Shown piece after piece: positions 1 through 8,366 of a DNA stretch of 64,000 bases. The stretch is taken from contig CAVVDM010000012.1 of assembly GCA_963746885.1 (NCBI GenBank), positions 22,829 through 86,828 of the forward strand. Direction: 5' to 3'. The translations under genes were made by a program, and so were the position numbers. The notes beneath the pieces are model-generated. The model did no database searches. It had not been told where the DNA came from and saw nothing but the letters and a program-made list of their open reading frames with translations. The stretch comes from DATARH01 sp963746885. Its GTDB lineage: Bacteria; Pseudomonadota; Alphaproteobacteria; ATCC43930; CGMCC-115725. Positions within the stretch are counted from its first letter, which is position 1. Each line of letters starts with the position of its first letter.

Positions 1-925
1 TGTAAAGCGCTGCGACCCGTTCGATCTCGGCGTGGTCCCGGCCGTCGCGAGCGGCCGCGGTGCCATGCAAGTCGAGCGTCGCGACGGTTGTCTCGGCCGG
101 CGTCTGGGGCCGCATCGCGGCCGGAGCCGGCGGCGGCATCACCGGAGCCAGCAATGGTGGCGGCGGCGGCGGCTCGGGCGTCGCGCTGGCGAGAGCGCCG
201 GGGGGCGGTTCGACAATCGGCGCCGGCATCGGTGCGGCAGCCAAGGCTGGGGCAGGCGGGGCCGGCCGCGCCGCCTCGGGCGTCGGTAGCGACGGTATCA
301 TCGGTATCGTCAAGGTCGAGTTGCGCGGCGCCACATCGGGGGGCTCGCGGCGGTGCTCTGGGGTGGTGTTGGGCGCCAATTTGTGCGGTCCCGGCGCGGC
401 GCTTCGGCCCGTCGCTGCGGGTGTTGTCGGCGGCGCGCCGGGAGCGGCTGGCGGGGCCGCCATCGCCGCGACGATTCGAGCCGGCGGCTGCTTGGTAGGC
501 GGCTGGCTGGCAGGCGGCTGGCTGGCAGGCGGCTGGCTGGCCGGCGGCGGGTTGGCCGGCGGCGGGTTGGCTGCGCCTGCGGCTGCCGCAGTCGGGGGCG
601 GCGGTCCGGCTTGCGCAGCCGTCGTAGCGCGGTCGCTGAGCAGGCTCTGGGTGAGCTTCTGCCGCTCGGCCGCAGTGGTTTCGCGCGTCGGCGGCGGCGG
701 GACGGTCGCGAGGTTCGGGTAGGGCTCGGCCTCGGCGGCGGCGAGATTCTTGTTGTACAGGGCGGTTGCCGGGTCGGGATCGTTCTTGGCGATGCCGGAC
801 ATCGAGCGATAGGTCTCGATCGGGTTGCAGCCGGCAAGCCCGACCGCCAGCACAAGTCCGCAGGCCCCCGCCATTCGCCGGAAGGGCCGGCTGCCCGGCC
901 GAAACCAGACTCTGCGCCATGCCAT
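1..925 (-). CDS. Proline-rich OmpA-like lipoprotein, C-terminus beyond window
   Basis: An open frame runs leftward off the window edge. The start at 925 gives a basic N-region (MAWRRVWFRPGSRPFRR), a hydrophobic stretch and a lipobox ending LAGC, so the product should be an outer-membrane or periplasmic lipoprotein; an inner ATG at 874 is the alternative start but leaves no positive charge. After about 70 ordinary residues comes a long Pro/Ala-rich linker with five-residue repeats. The last visible residues (HAEIERVAALY) resemble the first helix region of OmpA C-terminal, peptidoglycan-binding domains. That last assignment is inference because the domain is cut off. It is divergent from phaC, with about 118 bases between the two starts. 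Confidence 0.6.
   Translation of the reverse strand, partial: MAWRRVWFRPGSRPFRRMAGACGLVLAVGLAGCNPIETYRSMSGIAKNDPDPATALYNKNLAAAEAEPYPNLATVPPPPTRETTAAERQKLTQSLLSDRATTAAQAGPPPPTAAAAGAANPPPANPPPASQPPASQPPASQPPTKQPPARIVAAMAAPPAAPGAPPTTPAATGRSAAPGPHKLAPNTTPEHRREPPDVAPRNSTLTIPMIPSLPTPEAARPAPPAPALAAAPMPAPIVEPPPGALASATPEPPPPPPLLAPVMPPPAPAAMRPQTPAETTVATLDLHGTAAARDGRDHAEIERVAALY
498..572. repeat. Five tandem 15-bp units in lipoprotein gene
   Basis: Three near-identical units of ggcggctggctggca are followed by two diverged units of ggcggcgggttggcc. On the minus strand they encode PPASQ and PPANP five-residue repeats in the linker of the lipoprotein. The 15-bp period keeps the frame, so copy-number change would only alter linker length. 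Confidence 0.8.
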
Positions 926-1043
926 CCGCGAGATCCACTCTCTTCGCCAGCCGCCGCTCGCGGTACAATCCAACCGCTGTGTATTAGATCCCGCTGCGCG
1001 CGTCACTACATTTGATCCGCCGGTAACGGGCAAGGACCTCGCG

Positions 1044-2911
1044 ATGAACGATACGCAGGACGGCAAGCGCACACCCCGCGGTACGCCCTCCCCAGGGTCC
1101 GCGGGCGGGCTGCCGCCGCACCCGGACGCTCTTCCCGACCCGGCCGAGCTGTCGCGGCAGATGGCGGAGATCGCCGAGAAGAGCCAGCGGCTGGTCGCCG
1201 ATTTCCTGGCGCGCCAGGAGCGCGGCGGCGAGGAGGCCGGCGGCGTCGGCATGGCCAACCCGACAGCGATCGGCGCCGCGTTCTTGGAGATGACGGCGCG
1301 TATGATGTCGGATCCGGCGCGCCTCGTCGAAGCGCAGATGTCGCTGTGGAACGACTACCTGCGGCTGTGGCAGCACACCGCGCAACGTTTCGTCGGCGGT
1401 CAGGCCGAGCCGGTCGTCGAGCCCTCCGCCGAGGATCGCCGCTTTCGCGACCAGGCGTGGAGCGACAACACCCTGTTCGACTATATCAAGCAGAGCTATC
1501 TGCTGACGGCACGCTGGCTGCAATGCGCGGTTCGCAATGTCGAGGGGCTCGACGAGCGCACCGCGCGCAAGGTCGATTTCTACACGCGGCAATTCGTCGA
1601 CGCGATCGCGCCCTCAAATTTCGTGCTGACCAACCCCGAGGTATTGCGCGCTACGATCGAGAGCCATGGCGAGAATTTGGTCAACGGGCTCAAGAACCTG
1701 CTCGACGACCTCGATCGCGGCAAGGGCCACCTCGCGATCAGCATGACCGACATGACGGCGTTCAAGCTCGGCGAAAATGTCGCCGCGACGCCGGGCAAGG
1801 TCGTTTTACAGAACGATTTGATGCAATTGATCCAGTACGCGCCGACCACCGAGACCGTGAAGCGCCGGCCGTTGCTGATCATGCCGCCGTGGATCAACAA
1901 GTTCTATATTCTCGACCTGCGGCCGCGGAACTCGTTCATCCGCTGGGCGGTCGGAGCAGGGGCACACGGTCTTCGTGATTTCCTGGGTCAACCCGGACGA
2001 GCGGCTCGCCGGCAAGACCTTCGAGGACTACATGCGCGAGGGGCCGCTGGCCGCGCTCGACGCGATGGCCGAGGCGACTGGCGAGCGCAACGCCAACGTG
2101 ATCGGCTATTGCCTCGGCGGCACCCTGCTCGCCGCCACCCTCGCCTACATGGCCGCGAAGCGCGACAACCGCATCAAGAGCGCGACCTATTTCGTGACGA
2201 TGACCGATTTCAAGGAGGCCGGCGAGCTCAGCGTCTTTATCGACGAGGAGCAATTGCAGGCGCTCGAACAGCGTATGAGCAAGAAGGGCTATCTCGAAGC
2301 CCGCGACATGCACACGACCTTCAACATGCTGCGTGCCAACGACCTGATCTGGTCGTTTGTCGTCAACAACTACCTGCTCGGCAAGCAGCCGTTCCCGTTC
2401 GACCTGCTGTATTGGAACGCCGATTCGACCCGCATGCCGGCGGCGATGCACAGCTTCTACCTGCGCAAGATGTACCAGGAGAACCTGCTGGTGCAGCCCG
2501 GCGGCATCACGCTCGGCGGGGTGCCGATCGATCTGCGGCAGGATCAAGACGCCGTCGTTTCTGCTGTCGACGCGCGAGGACCACATTGCGCCGTGGCGCT
2601 CGACCTATGCGGCGACGCAGCTCTATGCCGGGCCGGTCAAGTTCGTGCTGTCGGCCTCGGGGCATATCGCCGGCGTGGTCAACCCGCCGGGCAGCAAATA
2701 CGGCCATTGGGAAAACGACAACAATCCGCCGACGCCCGAGGAATGGCTCGCCGGCGCGACGCAGGTGGCGGATTCCTGGTGGCCGGTGTGGGAGCGCTGG
2801 GTCGCCCAATACGCCGGCGGCACGGTGCCGGCGCGCCAGCCCGGCGACGGCAAGCTGGCGCCGATCGAGGATGCGCCGGGCGCCTACGTCAAATCGCGCG
2901 CCGAGGAGTGA
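1044..2911 (+). CDS. phaC: Class I poly(3-hydroxyalkanoate) synthase, two frameshifts
   Basis: Polymerises 3-hydroxyacyl-CoA into cytoplasmic PHA storage granules. The ATG at 1044 follows a caaggacc ribosome-binding site and opens MNDTQDGKR. The N-terminal domain carries SLWNDYLRLWQ and LDLRPRNSF, typical of class I PhaC. The lipase-like box GYCLGG (bases 2103-2120) holds the catalytic Cys; the partner Asp lies in LLSTREDHIAPW and the His in SASGHIAGVV. The total of about 620 residues fits the family. The frame breaks twice, at about 1953 and about 2541; removing one G at each place restores an uninterrupted family sequence (RWAVEQGHTVFVISW and PIDLRQIKTPSF). I read this as sequence error more likely than decay. 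No phaR, phaP or phaAB is nearby. Confidence 0.92.
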
Positions 2912-2914
2912 AGC

Positions 2915-3163
2915 TCACCGCGGGACGCAGTCGTAATAGGCGACGTTGTCGCCGTAATCGGTCCGGCGCGGGGCGCGGTCGAACTGGGCGCAGTATTTGC
3001 GCGCCACCGGCAGCGCATCTGCGACGTCGGTGCCGTAGCCGACCTGTACCGACTTCGCATCGCCCTTCAGGATGAACGGGTGCTGCCTCACGCAGCCGGA
3101 CAGGATGGCGCCGGCAATGCCCAATGCCAGAATAGGCGCAAGGACGGCAATCGGCTTGCTCAT
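2915..3163 (-). CDS. Small lipoprotein of unknown function
   Basis: An 82-residue protein with an 18-residue hydrophobic signal and a lipobox ILSGC, so a lipoprotein about 60 residues long after processing. The mature part has two further cysteines (KYCAQF and YYDCVPR), which could form a disulphide. It converges on phaC, with three bases between the stop codons. I do not recognise a characterised family. Confidence 0.7.
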   Translation of the reverse strand: MSKPIAVLAPILALGIAGAILSGCVRQHPFILKGDAKSVQVGYGTDVADALPVARKYCAQFDRAPRRTDYGDNVAYYDCVPR

Positions 3164-3301
3164 AGTGTGGTTGTTTCAAAATCGTGCCGCCCGCGCAAGC
3201 GGAGAGCTGTCGCCGGTCGGCCGTCCGAAGCACTTTCGCCCCCGCGCGGTCTTCCCTAAGATTGGCGGCCTCGCAAGATTGGCGCAACAGGGGTTGGGTC
3301 G

Positions 3302-4303
3302 GTGACGCTGCGCACTCCGTATCTGCTGTTTATCGGCGACGCGCCTGACCAGCTCGCCGCCAAGACCGCCGACGGCATTGCGGTCTGGCGTCCCGACATC
3401 TCGGTCGGGCAGTTCCGCCTGCCCGGCTGCAATGCCGATCTCGGCATCCCCGACATGACGATCGAAGAGGCCGCCGCCGCCGGGGTCGGTACGGTCATTG
3501 TCGGCACCACCAATCGCGGCGGCGTTCTCGGCGAGGGCTGGGAGGCGCTGCTGGTGCGCGCTCTCGAACTCGGCATGGACCTGGCGAGCGGCCTCCACCA
3601 TCGCCTGTCCGACATCGCGGCGTTGCGCGAGGCGGCGGCACTGCATGGCCGGCAGATCGCCGATGTGCGCCACCCGACGCGCGAGTTCGCGGTCGGCAAC
3701 GGGCTCAGGCGGCCGGGCAAGCGGCTGCTGACGGTCGGCACCGACTGCTCGATCGGCAAGATGTTCACGGCGCTGGCGTGCGCGAAGGAGATGCGCTCGC
3801 GCGGCCTCGACGCCGATTTTCGCGCCACCGGCCAGACCGGCATCCTGATCGCCGGCGACGGCGTGTCGATCGACGCGGTGGTGTCCGATTTCGTTTCGGG
3901 CGCGGTCGAATGGCTGTGTCCGGCCAACGACCCCGACCACTGGGACGTGATCGAGGGCCAGGGCTCGCTGTTCCACGCCTCCTATGCGGGGGTGACGCTG
4001 GCGCTGATCCACGGTGCCCAGCCCGATGCGCTGGTCATGTGCCACGAGCCGACCCGCCAGCACATGCGCGGATTGCCGAGCTACAAATTGCCCGATCTCG
4101 GTCTGTGCATCGCGCGCAACGTCGAGGCGGCGCAGCTGACCAACCCGCTGGCGCGGTGCATCGGGGTCAGCGTCAACACCGCGGCGCTCGACGCGGTGGC
4201 GGCGCGCGACTATCTGCGCCGCACCGAGGACGCGCTTGGCCTGCCGTGCGTCGATCCGGTGCGCAGCGGGGTCGGCGCGATCGTCGACCGGCTGCTCTCC
4301 TGA
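3302..4303 (+). CDS. dgcN: DUF1611 family protein, DgcN-like N-acetyltransferase
   Basis: A 333-residue DUF1611 protein starting at GTG 3302. A P-loop-like motif (VGTDCSIGKMFTAL) lies near residue 145 and a conserved IEGQGSLFH block near residue 220. In marine Proteobacteria DgcN (DUF1611) together with the enolase-superfamily DgcA has been reported to convert D-glutamate through N-acetyl-D-glutamate to N-acetyl-L-glutamate. The same two-gene order occurs here, six bases apart, which supports that role over the bare DUF name. The substrate is inferred from the pairing, not from residues I can check. Confidence 0.82.
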   Translation: MTLRTPYLLFIGDAPDQLAAKTADGIAVWRPDISVGQFRLPGCNADLGIPDMTIEEAAAAGVGTVIVGTTNRGGVLGEGWEALLVRALELGMDLASGLHHRLSDIAALREAAALHGRQIADVRHPTREFAVGNGLRRPGKRLLTVGTDCSIGKMFTALACAKEMRSRGLDADFRATGQTGILIAGDGVSIDAVVSDFVSGAVEWLCPANDPDHWDVIEGQGSLFHASYAGVTLALIHGAQPDALVMCHEPTRQHMRGLPSYKLPDLGLCIARNVEAAQLTNPLARCIGVSVNTAALDAVAARDYLRRTEDALGLPCVDPVRSGVGAIVDRLLS

Positions 4304-4309
4304 GGCCAT

Positions 4310-5304
4310 ATGGCACCGCACCCGCAGCGCCTCAGCGTGACCCGGCGGGCGTGGCCGCTGGCCCGGCCGTTCGCGATCTCGCGCGGCAGCAAGACCACCG
4401 CCGAGGTGGTGGTGGCCGAGGTTTCCGACGGCGAATTCCGCGGCCGCGGCGAATGCGTGCCGTATCCGCGCTACGGCGAGACCGTCGACAGCGTCGTCCA
4501 GGCCCTGGAGGCGATGAAAGCGGCGGTGTTTTCCGGCCTCGACCGCAATGAGCTGCAGCGGGCGATGCCGCCGGGGGCGGCGCGCAATGCGCTCGATTGC
4601 GCTTTCTGGCATCTCGACGCCCAGCGCGACGACCGGCGCGTCGCCGATATGGCGGGCATCGGCACCGCTGCGCCCGCTGGTCACTGCCTACACGCTGAGC
4701 CTCGACACCCCCGAGCGGATGGCCGAGGCGGCGGCGGCCGAGCGCAGCCGGCCGCTCCTCAAGCTGAAGCTGAGCGGCGACGGCGACCTCGCGCGGGTGC
4801 GGGCGGTGCGCCGCGCCGCGCCGGCATCGCGGCTGATCGTCGATGCCAATGAGGGCTGGAGCGAGCGCCACCTCGTCGAAATCATGCCGGAACTGGCCGC
4901 GTTCGGCGTCGAATTGATCGAGCAGCCCCTGCCGGCCGGCGCCGACGATGCGCTCGCGCAGGTGCCGCATCCGATCCCGATCTGCGCCGACGAATCCTGC
5001 CACACCGCGCGCCGATCTCGACCGGCTCGCCGGCAGATACGACGCGGTCAACATCAAGCTCGACAAAACCGGCGGGCTGACCGAGGCGCTGCTGCTAGCC
5101 GCGGCGGCCGAGGCGCACGGCTTCACGATCATGGTCGGCTGCATGATCGGCACCTCGCTGGCGATGGCGCCGGCGATGCTGGTGGCCCAGCGCGCCCAGT
5201 TCGTCGATCTCGACGCGCCGCTGCTGCTCGCTTCCGACCGGGCGCTTGGGCTGCGCTACGACGGCAGCACGGTCTACCCGCCCGAGCCCGCCCTCTGGGG
5301 CTGA
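4310..5304 (+). CDS. dgcA: Enolase-superfamily epimerase DgcA, two frameshifts
   Basis: Dipeptide-epimerase-like member of the enolase superfamily, probably the N-acetyl-D-glutamate racemase partner of DgcN. The residues expected of the family are visible: a KxK motif (LLKLKLSG, about base 4755), metal ligands in VDANEGW, IEQPLP and CADES, and the second catalytic Lys in NIKLDKTGG. A good ribosome-binding site (cctgagg) precedes ATG 4310. The frame breaks at about 4660 and about 5010; dropping one base at each gives a continuous protein of about 330 residues. This resembles the breaks in phaC and suggests sequence error. Dipeptide epimerase is the fallback name. Confidence 0.8.
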
Positions 5305-5309
5305 CCGCC

Positions 5310-5981
5310 TTGGGGACGATCTACGCGCCGCAGGGACTCGACGAGGGGATCGCGGCACTTTCCGGCGAGCCGGTGTTTCGCGCCATCCTGGGGGGCGCAG
5401 GCGCGCCGCAGTTTCGCCGCCGGCGCAACGGCTTTGCGACATTGCTGCACATCATCCTCGAACAGCAGGTGTCGATCGACGCGGCGGCGGCGATGCACCG
5501 CCGGCTGGCCGGGCTGTGCCGGCCGCTCGCCCCCGCGCCGTTCCTCGCGCTCGACGACCCGACATTGCGCAGCTGCGGCTTCAGCCGCCAGAAGATGGGC
5601 TATGGCCGCGGGCTGGCCGCAGCGGTGGCGGAGGGCAGCCTCGATTTCGCCGCGCTCGCTGCGGCATCCGATGCCGACGCGCACGCCGCGCTGGTCAGCC
5701 TGAAGGGCATCGGACGGTGGAGCGCCGAGATCTACCTGATCTTCGCGCTCGGCCGGCCTGATGTGTGGCCCGCCGCCGATCTCGGGTTGCAGGTCGCGGT
5801 CGGCGAATGCCTGAGCCTCGACGGCCGCCCCGGCGAGGCGGCATTGCGCGAGATCGGCGATTCGTGGCGGCCCTGGCGCTCGGTCGCGGCGTGCCTGTTC
5901 TGGCAGTCGTACCTGCACGCGCGCGGCCGCGCCGCCCCGGTTCTGCCCGCCGAGCTCTATGCCGCGGAAAGCGGCGGCTAG
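5310..5981 (+). CDS. DNA-3-methyladenine glycosylase (AlkA-type, HhH-GPD)
   Basis: Base-excision-repair glycosylase that removes alkylated purines. The helix-hairpin-helix motif is LKGIGRWSAEIYL and the catalytic Asp sits just after it in WPAADLGLQ, as in AlkA and MagIII-like enzymes. LEQQVSI near residue 50 is the usual N-terminal signature. There is no ATG; TTG at 5310 fits, six bases after the dgcA stop, and gives 223 residues. The stop overlaps the stop of the convergent LysM gene by four bases. Confidence 0.82.
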   Translation: MGTIYAPQGLDEGIAALSGEPVFRAILGGAGAPQFRRRRNGFATLLHIILEQQVSIDAAAAMHRRLAGLCRPLAPAPFLALDDPTLRSCGFSRQKMGYGRGLAAAVAEGSLDFAALAAASDADAHAALVSLKGIGRWSAEIYLIFALGRPDVWPAADLGLQVAVGECLSLDGRPGEAALREIGDSWRPWRSVAACLFWQSYLHARGRAAPVLPAELYAAESGG

Positions 5982-6994
5982 GGTTTCGGGAGCTGCAAGC
6001 GCTGCCCCGGATAGATCAGGTTGGGATCGTGGATCTCTGCGTGGTTGGCTGCGTAGATCGCCGTATAGCGCGTGCCCTCGCCGTAGATTTCGCGGGCGAT
6101 CAACCACAGGCTGTTGCCGCGCCGGACGATATAGGTTCCCTCGCGTGCTGCGGTCGGGGCGCTCGGCGGCTCGAACAACTGCGCGTCGCGGCGCCCGACG
6201 CTGCCATTGGCGGTAAGCTCATCGACGCGCAATTCGACGCTGGCCGCCGGCAGCCGGTGCGGCGCGGTGAACGACCATTTCCCGGCCTGGTCCGCCGTCG
6301 CCGTACCGAGGAGCCGGTCGCCGCCGTAGATATTGAGACGAGCGCCGGGCCGGGCCTGTCCGGACAGCACCAGCCGGTCATCCGTGCCCAGTTCCGCGGT
6401 GTCGAGCGACAGGTTCTGGCCGGGCGCCTGCGCTTCCGGCCGCTGCAGGATGCGCGCCGGCCGGCTCGCGTCGCCCGGCAGCAGCACGGCAAGGGTTGAC
6501 GCGGCCTTGCCGGCGGACGGCGACGGCGCAACCGACAGCGCCACGACATCCTTCGAGCGACGGACGGCGCCGCCCTCCTTGCCGGTAGCCTCGAGGGTGA
6601 GCTGCTGGTTGCCGGCAGCGATCGGCTTGTCCGGCACCAGCACCCATTCGCCGCGCTGGTCGGCGGTGACCTCGCCGATCACCTTGCCGCCGTTGAGCAC
6701 GCGCACCCGGTCGCCGGGGGCGGCGCGGCCGGCGATCACCGCTTGGCCGTGGGGATCGACCGTCACGACGTCAAAGCTCGGCGGCGGCGTGGCCGGGGTT
6801 GCGCTCAAATGCGGCGGCTTGGCCGGTGGCCTTGCCCGGACGATAGAGTTGGCCGTCGGCGGTGCCGCAGGGACACGCGCCACCCCCGCCGGCCGTGCCG
6901 GCCAGTATGGCGCGGTGCCGCGCAGCACGATGATTGCTGCGACGACGATCACCAATGCCGCCGCGGCCAATGCCGGCCAGCCGATGCGTCGCAT
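5978..6994 (-). CDS. Membrane-anchored LysM protein with Ig-like repeats
   Basis: Starts at the ATG giving MRRIGWPALAAAAL, followed at once by a transmembrane anchor; a longer start at 7051 is possible but adds only a polar tail. A Pro-rich spacer leads to two bacterial Ig-like modules, each with a G-W core (ADQRGEWVLVPD and ADQAGKWSFTAP). The last 50 residues are a LysM domain (GTYIVRRGNSLWLIAREIYG to LIYPGQRLQLPK) that binds peptidoglycan. The architecture matches alphaproteobacterial periplasmic LysM proteins. The specific role is unknown. Confidence 0.8.
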   Translation of the reverse strand: MRRIGWPALAAAALVIVVAAIIVLRGTAPYWPARPAGVARVPAAPPTANSIVRARPPAKPPHLSATPATPPPSFDVVTVDPHGQAVIAGRAAPGDRVRVLNGGKVIGEVTADQRGEWVLVPDKPIAAGNQQLTLEATGKEGGAVRRSKDVVALSVAPSPSAGKAASTLAVLLPGDASRPARILQRPEAQAPGQNLSLDTAELGTDDRLVLSGQARPGARLNIYGGDRLLGTATADQAGKWSFTAPHRLPAASVELRVDELTANGSVGRRDAQLFEPPSAPTAAREGTYIVRRGNSLWLIAREIYGEGTRYTAIYAANHAEIHDPNLIYPGQRLQLPKP

Positions 6995-7103
6995 GTTTTC
7001 CGTCGCTGGTCCCAATGTCGCGACTGTATGTCGGGGCGGGCGTGCTTGCAATCGTCGCGCGATCGGAGGAAGAGGGATGGATCATGTCTGAGCGCAAGCC
7101 CCG

Positions 7104-7685
7104 ATGAAGCCCATCCGTCGACTATGCGTCTATTGTGGCTCGGCGGGCGCGGTCGATCCGCGCTACCGCGAGGCGGCGCGGGAACTGGGCGAGAGCTTGG
7201 CGAATGCCGGCATCGAGCTGGTTTTTGGCGGCGGCGGGATCGGGTTGATGGGGATTGCGGCCGATGCGGCGCTTGCTGCCGGTGGCCGCGTCGTCGGCAT
7301 CATCCCCGGGCTGTTGCGCGATGCCGAGCTGGCGCACCAGGGGGTCAGCGAACTCGTGATCGCGGGCAGCATGCATGACCGCAAGCGGTTGATGGCAGAG
7401 CGTGCCGACGCGTTTGCCGTGCTGCCGGGCGGTATCGGCACCCTCGACGAGATGTTCGAGATTGTCACCTGGCGACATCTCGGCCTGCACGACAAGCCGA
7501 TTGTGCTCGTCGATGTCGGCGGGTACTGGCAACCTTTGCGCGATCTCCTCGAACATCTTGCGGCACAGGGTTTCGCGGCGCCGCTGGTGCCGCGGTTACT
7601 GAGCGTCGTGCCAAGCGTCGCCGAGCTGATGCGCTCGCTGGAGCATGCTCACACGGGTGGGCTGACCCGCCCTGAATTGCTATGA
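7104..7685 (+). CDS. LOG family protein (nucleoside 5'-monophosphate phosphoribohydrolase-like)
   Basis: A 193-residue Rossmann-like protein of the TIGR00730/LOG family. The signature PGGIGTLDEMFE near residue 112 is the phosphoribohydrolase active-site motif (PGGxGTxxE). It also has the N-terminal VYCGS and an FGGGGIGLM loop. Family members split cytokinin riboside or other nucleoside 5'-monophosphates into base and ribose 5-phosphate; in bacteria the substrate is often AMP-like. It stands alone, followed by a long non-coding stretch. Confidence 0.85.
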   Translation: MKPIRRLCVYCGSAGAVDPRYREAARELGESLANAGIELVFGGGGIGLMGIAADAALAAGGRVVGIIPGLLRDAELAHQGVSELVIAGSMHDRKRLMAERADAFAVLPGGIGTLDEMFEIVTWRHLGLHDKPIVLVDVGGYWQPLRDLLEHLAAQGFAAPLVPRLLSVVPSVAELMRSLEHAHTGGLTRPELL

Positions 7686-8131
7686 GCGTGCAAGTTGAGA
7701 CCCAACCTCTTGAGCTTTCGTGATAATCCGCGACGAAACCGCTGCTATCCACGAAATCGGTGGACAAGTTTGTGGATAACCCGCGGTTTGCCGCATCGAA
7801 GGCGCGGTCTTCCGGACAAAAAGGATTTTGCCTAAAAATAGGGCAATTTGGTTATGTTTTATAAAATCAACTACTTAGGGACAAGAGCCGACTTCGGTCT
7901 GTCAGCGATAAGTAATGCAACGATCATAAACATGTCATTTCAGCGGCCGGTCGCCAAACGGCGACAGCTGTTAATAACCGGCAGCCTCGGGCGCAGCGGA
8001 TGGCCGGGGCAGCGAGGCGCGAGGTGGGCGATCGGCGCTGAACGCGGCGTCGTCGGCTTGCCTCGCGGCGTCGCGCCCATTATGGTCGCGCCCTTCCAAA
8101 AGCTGGCGGGCCGCACGCAAGGGTGACAGAA
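7686..8131. other. Non-coding AT-rich gap with DnaA-box-like cluster
   Basis: No gene is visible. A perfect DnaA box in reverse (TGTGGATAA) lies at 7771-7779, with weaker look-alikes at 7745-7753 (CTATCCACG) and near 7760. An AT-rich stretch follows at about 7815-7875. A 6-bp stem hairpin (GTCGCC, AAAC loop, GGCGAC) lies at 7950-7965. The rest shows nothing recognisable before the isocitrate dehydrogenase relic. Confidence 0.45.
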
Positions 8132-8314
8132 ATGGCGAAGATAAAGGTTGCGAACCCCATCGTCGAACTCGACGGCGACGAAATGGCCCGCATCATGGGG
8201 AGCTTCATCAAGAACAAGCCGATCTAGCCGTATCTCGAAGTCGACCTGAAATACGACGATCTCGGCATGGCGAGCCACGCCGCCCTCACGTCGGTGCGAC
8301 AAGACAGGCCATAA
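8132..8314 (+). pseudogene. icd: Relic of dimeric NADP-type isocitrate dehydrogenase N-terminus
   Basis: From ATG 8132 the frame reads MAKIKVANPIVELDGDEMAR, the conserved start of the homodimeric, eukaryote-like NADP-isocitrate dehydrogenase of alphaproteobacteria. An in-frame TAG at 8225 interrupts it, yet similarity continues behind the stop (PYLEVDLKYDDLGM). It then fades and ends at TAA 8312. About 46 codons of an enzyme of roughly 405 residues remain. It lies 52 bases before the intact monomeric enzyme of the same activity, so it looks like the remnant of a displaced gene. Confidence 0.85.
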
Positions 8315-8366
8315 TCGTCAATCGATCAACTCAGCCGAAACGGAAGCGGCGCGCGGAGGTGCAAGC

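Noticed and set aside
1940..2560. Programmed frameshifting as explanation for the two breaks in phaC
   Set aside because: No slippery heptamer or stimulatory structure seen, and the same kind of break occurs in many unrelated genes nearby.
3176..4684. 502-codon minus-strand frame opposite dgcN and dgcA
   Set aside because: Shadow frame without domain features; the plus-strand proteins are clear family members.
7686..8131. Calling the gap an origin of replication
   Set aside because: Only one perfect DnaA box; no parAB, dnaA or hemE context and no skew data.
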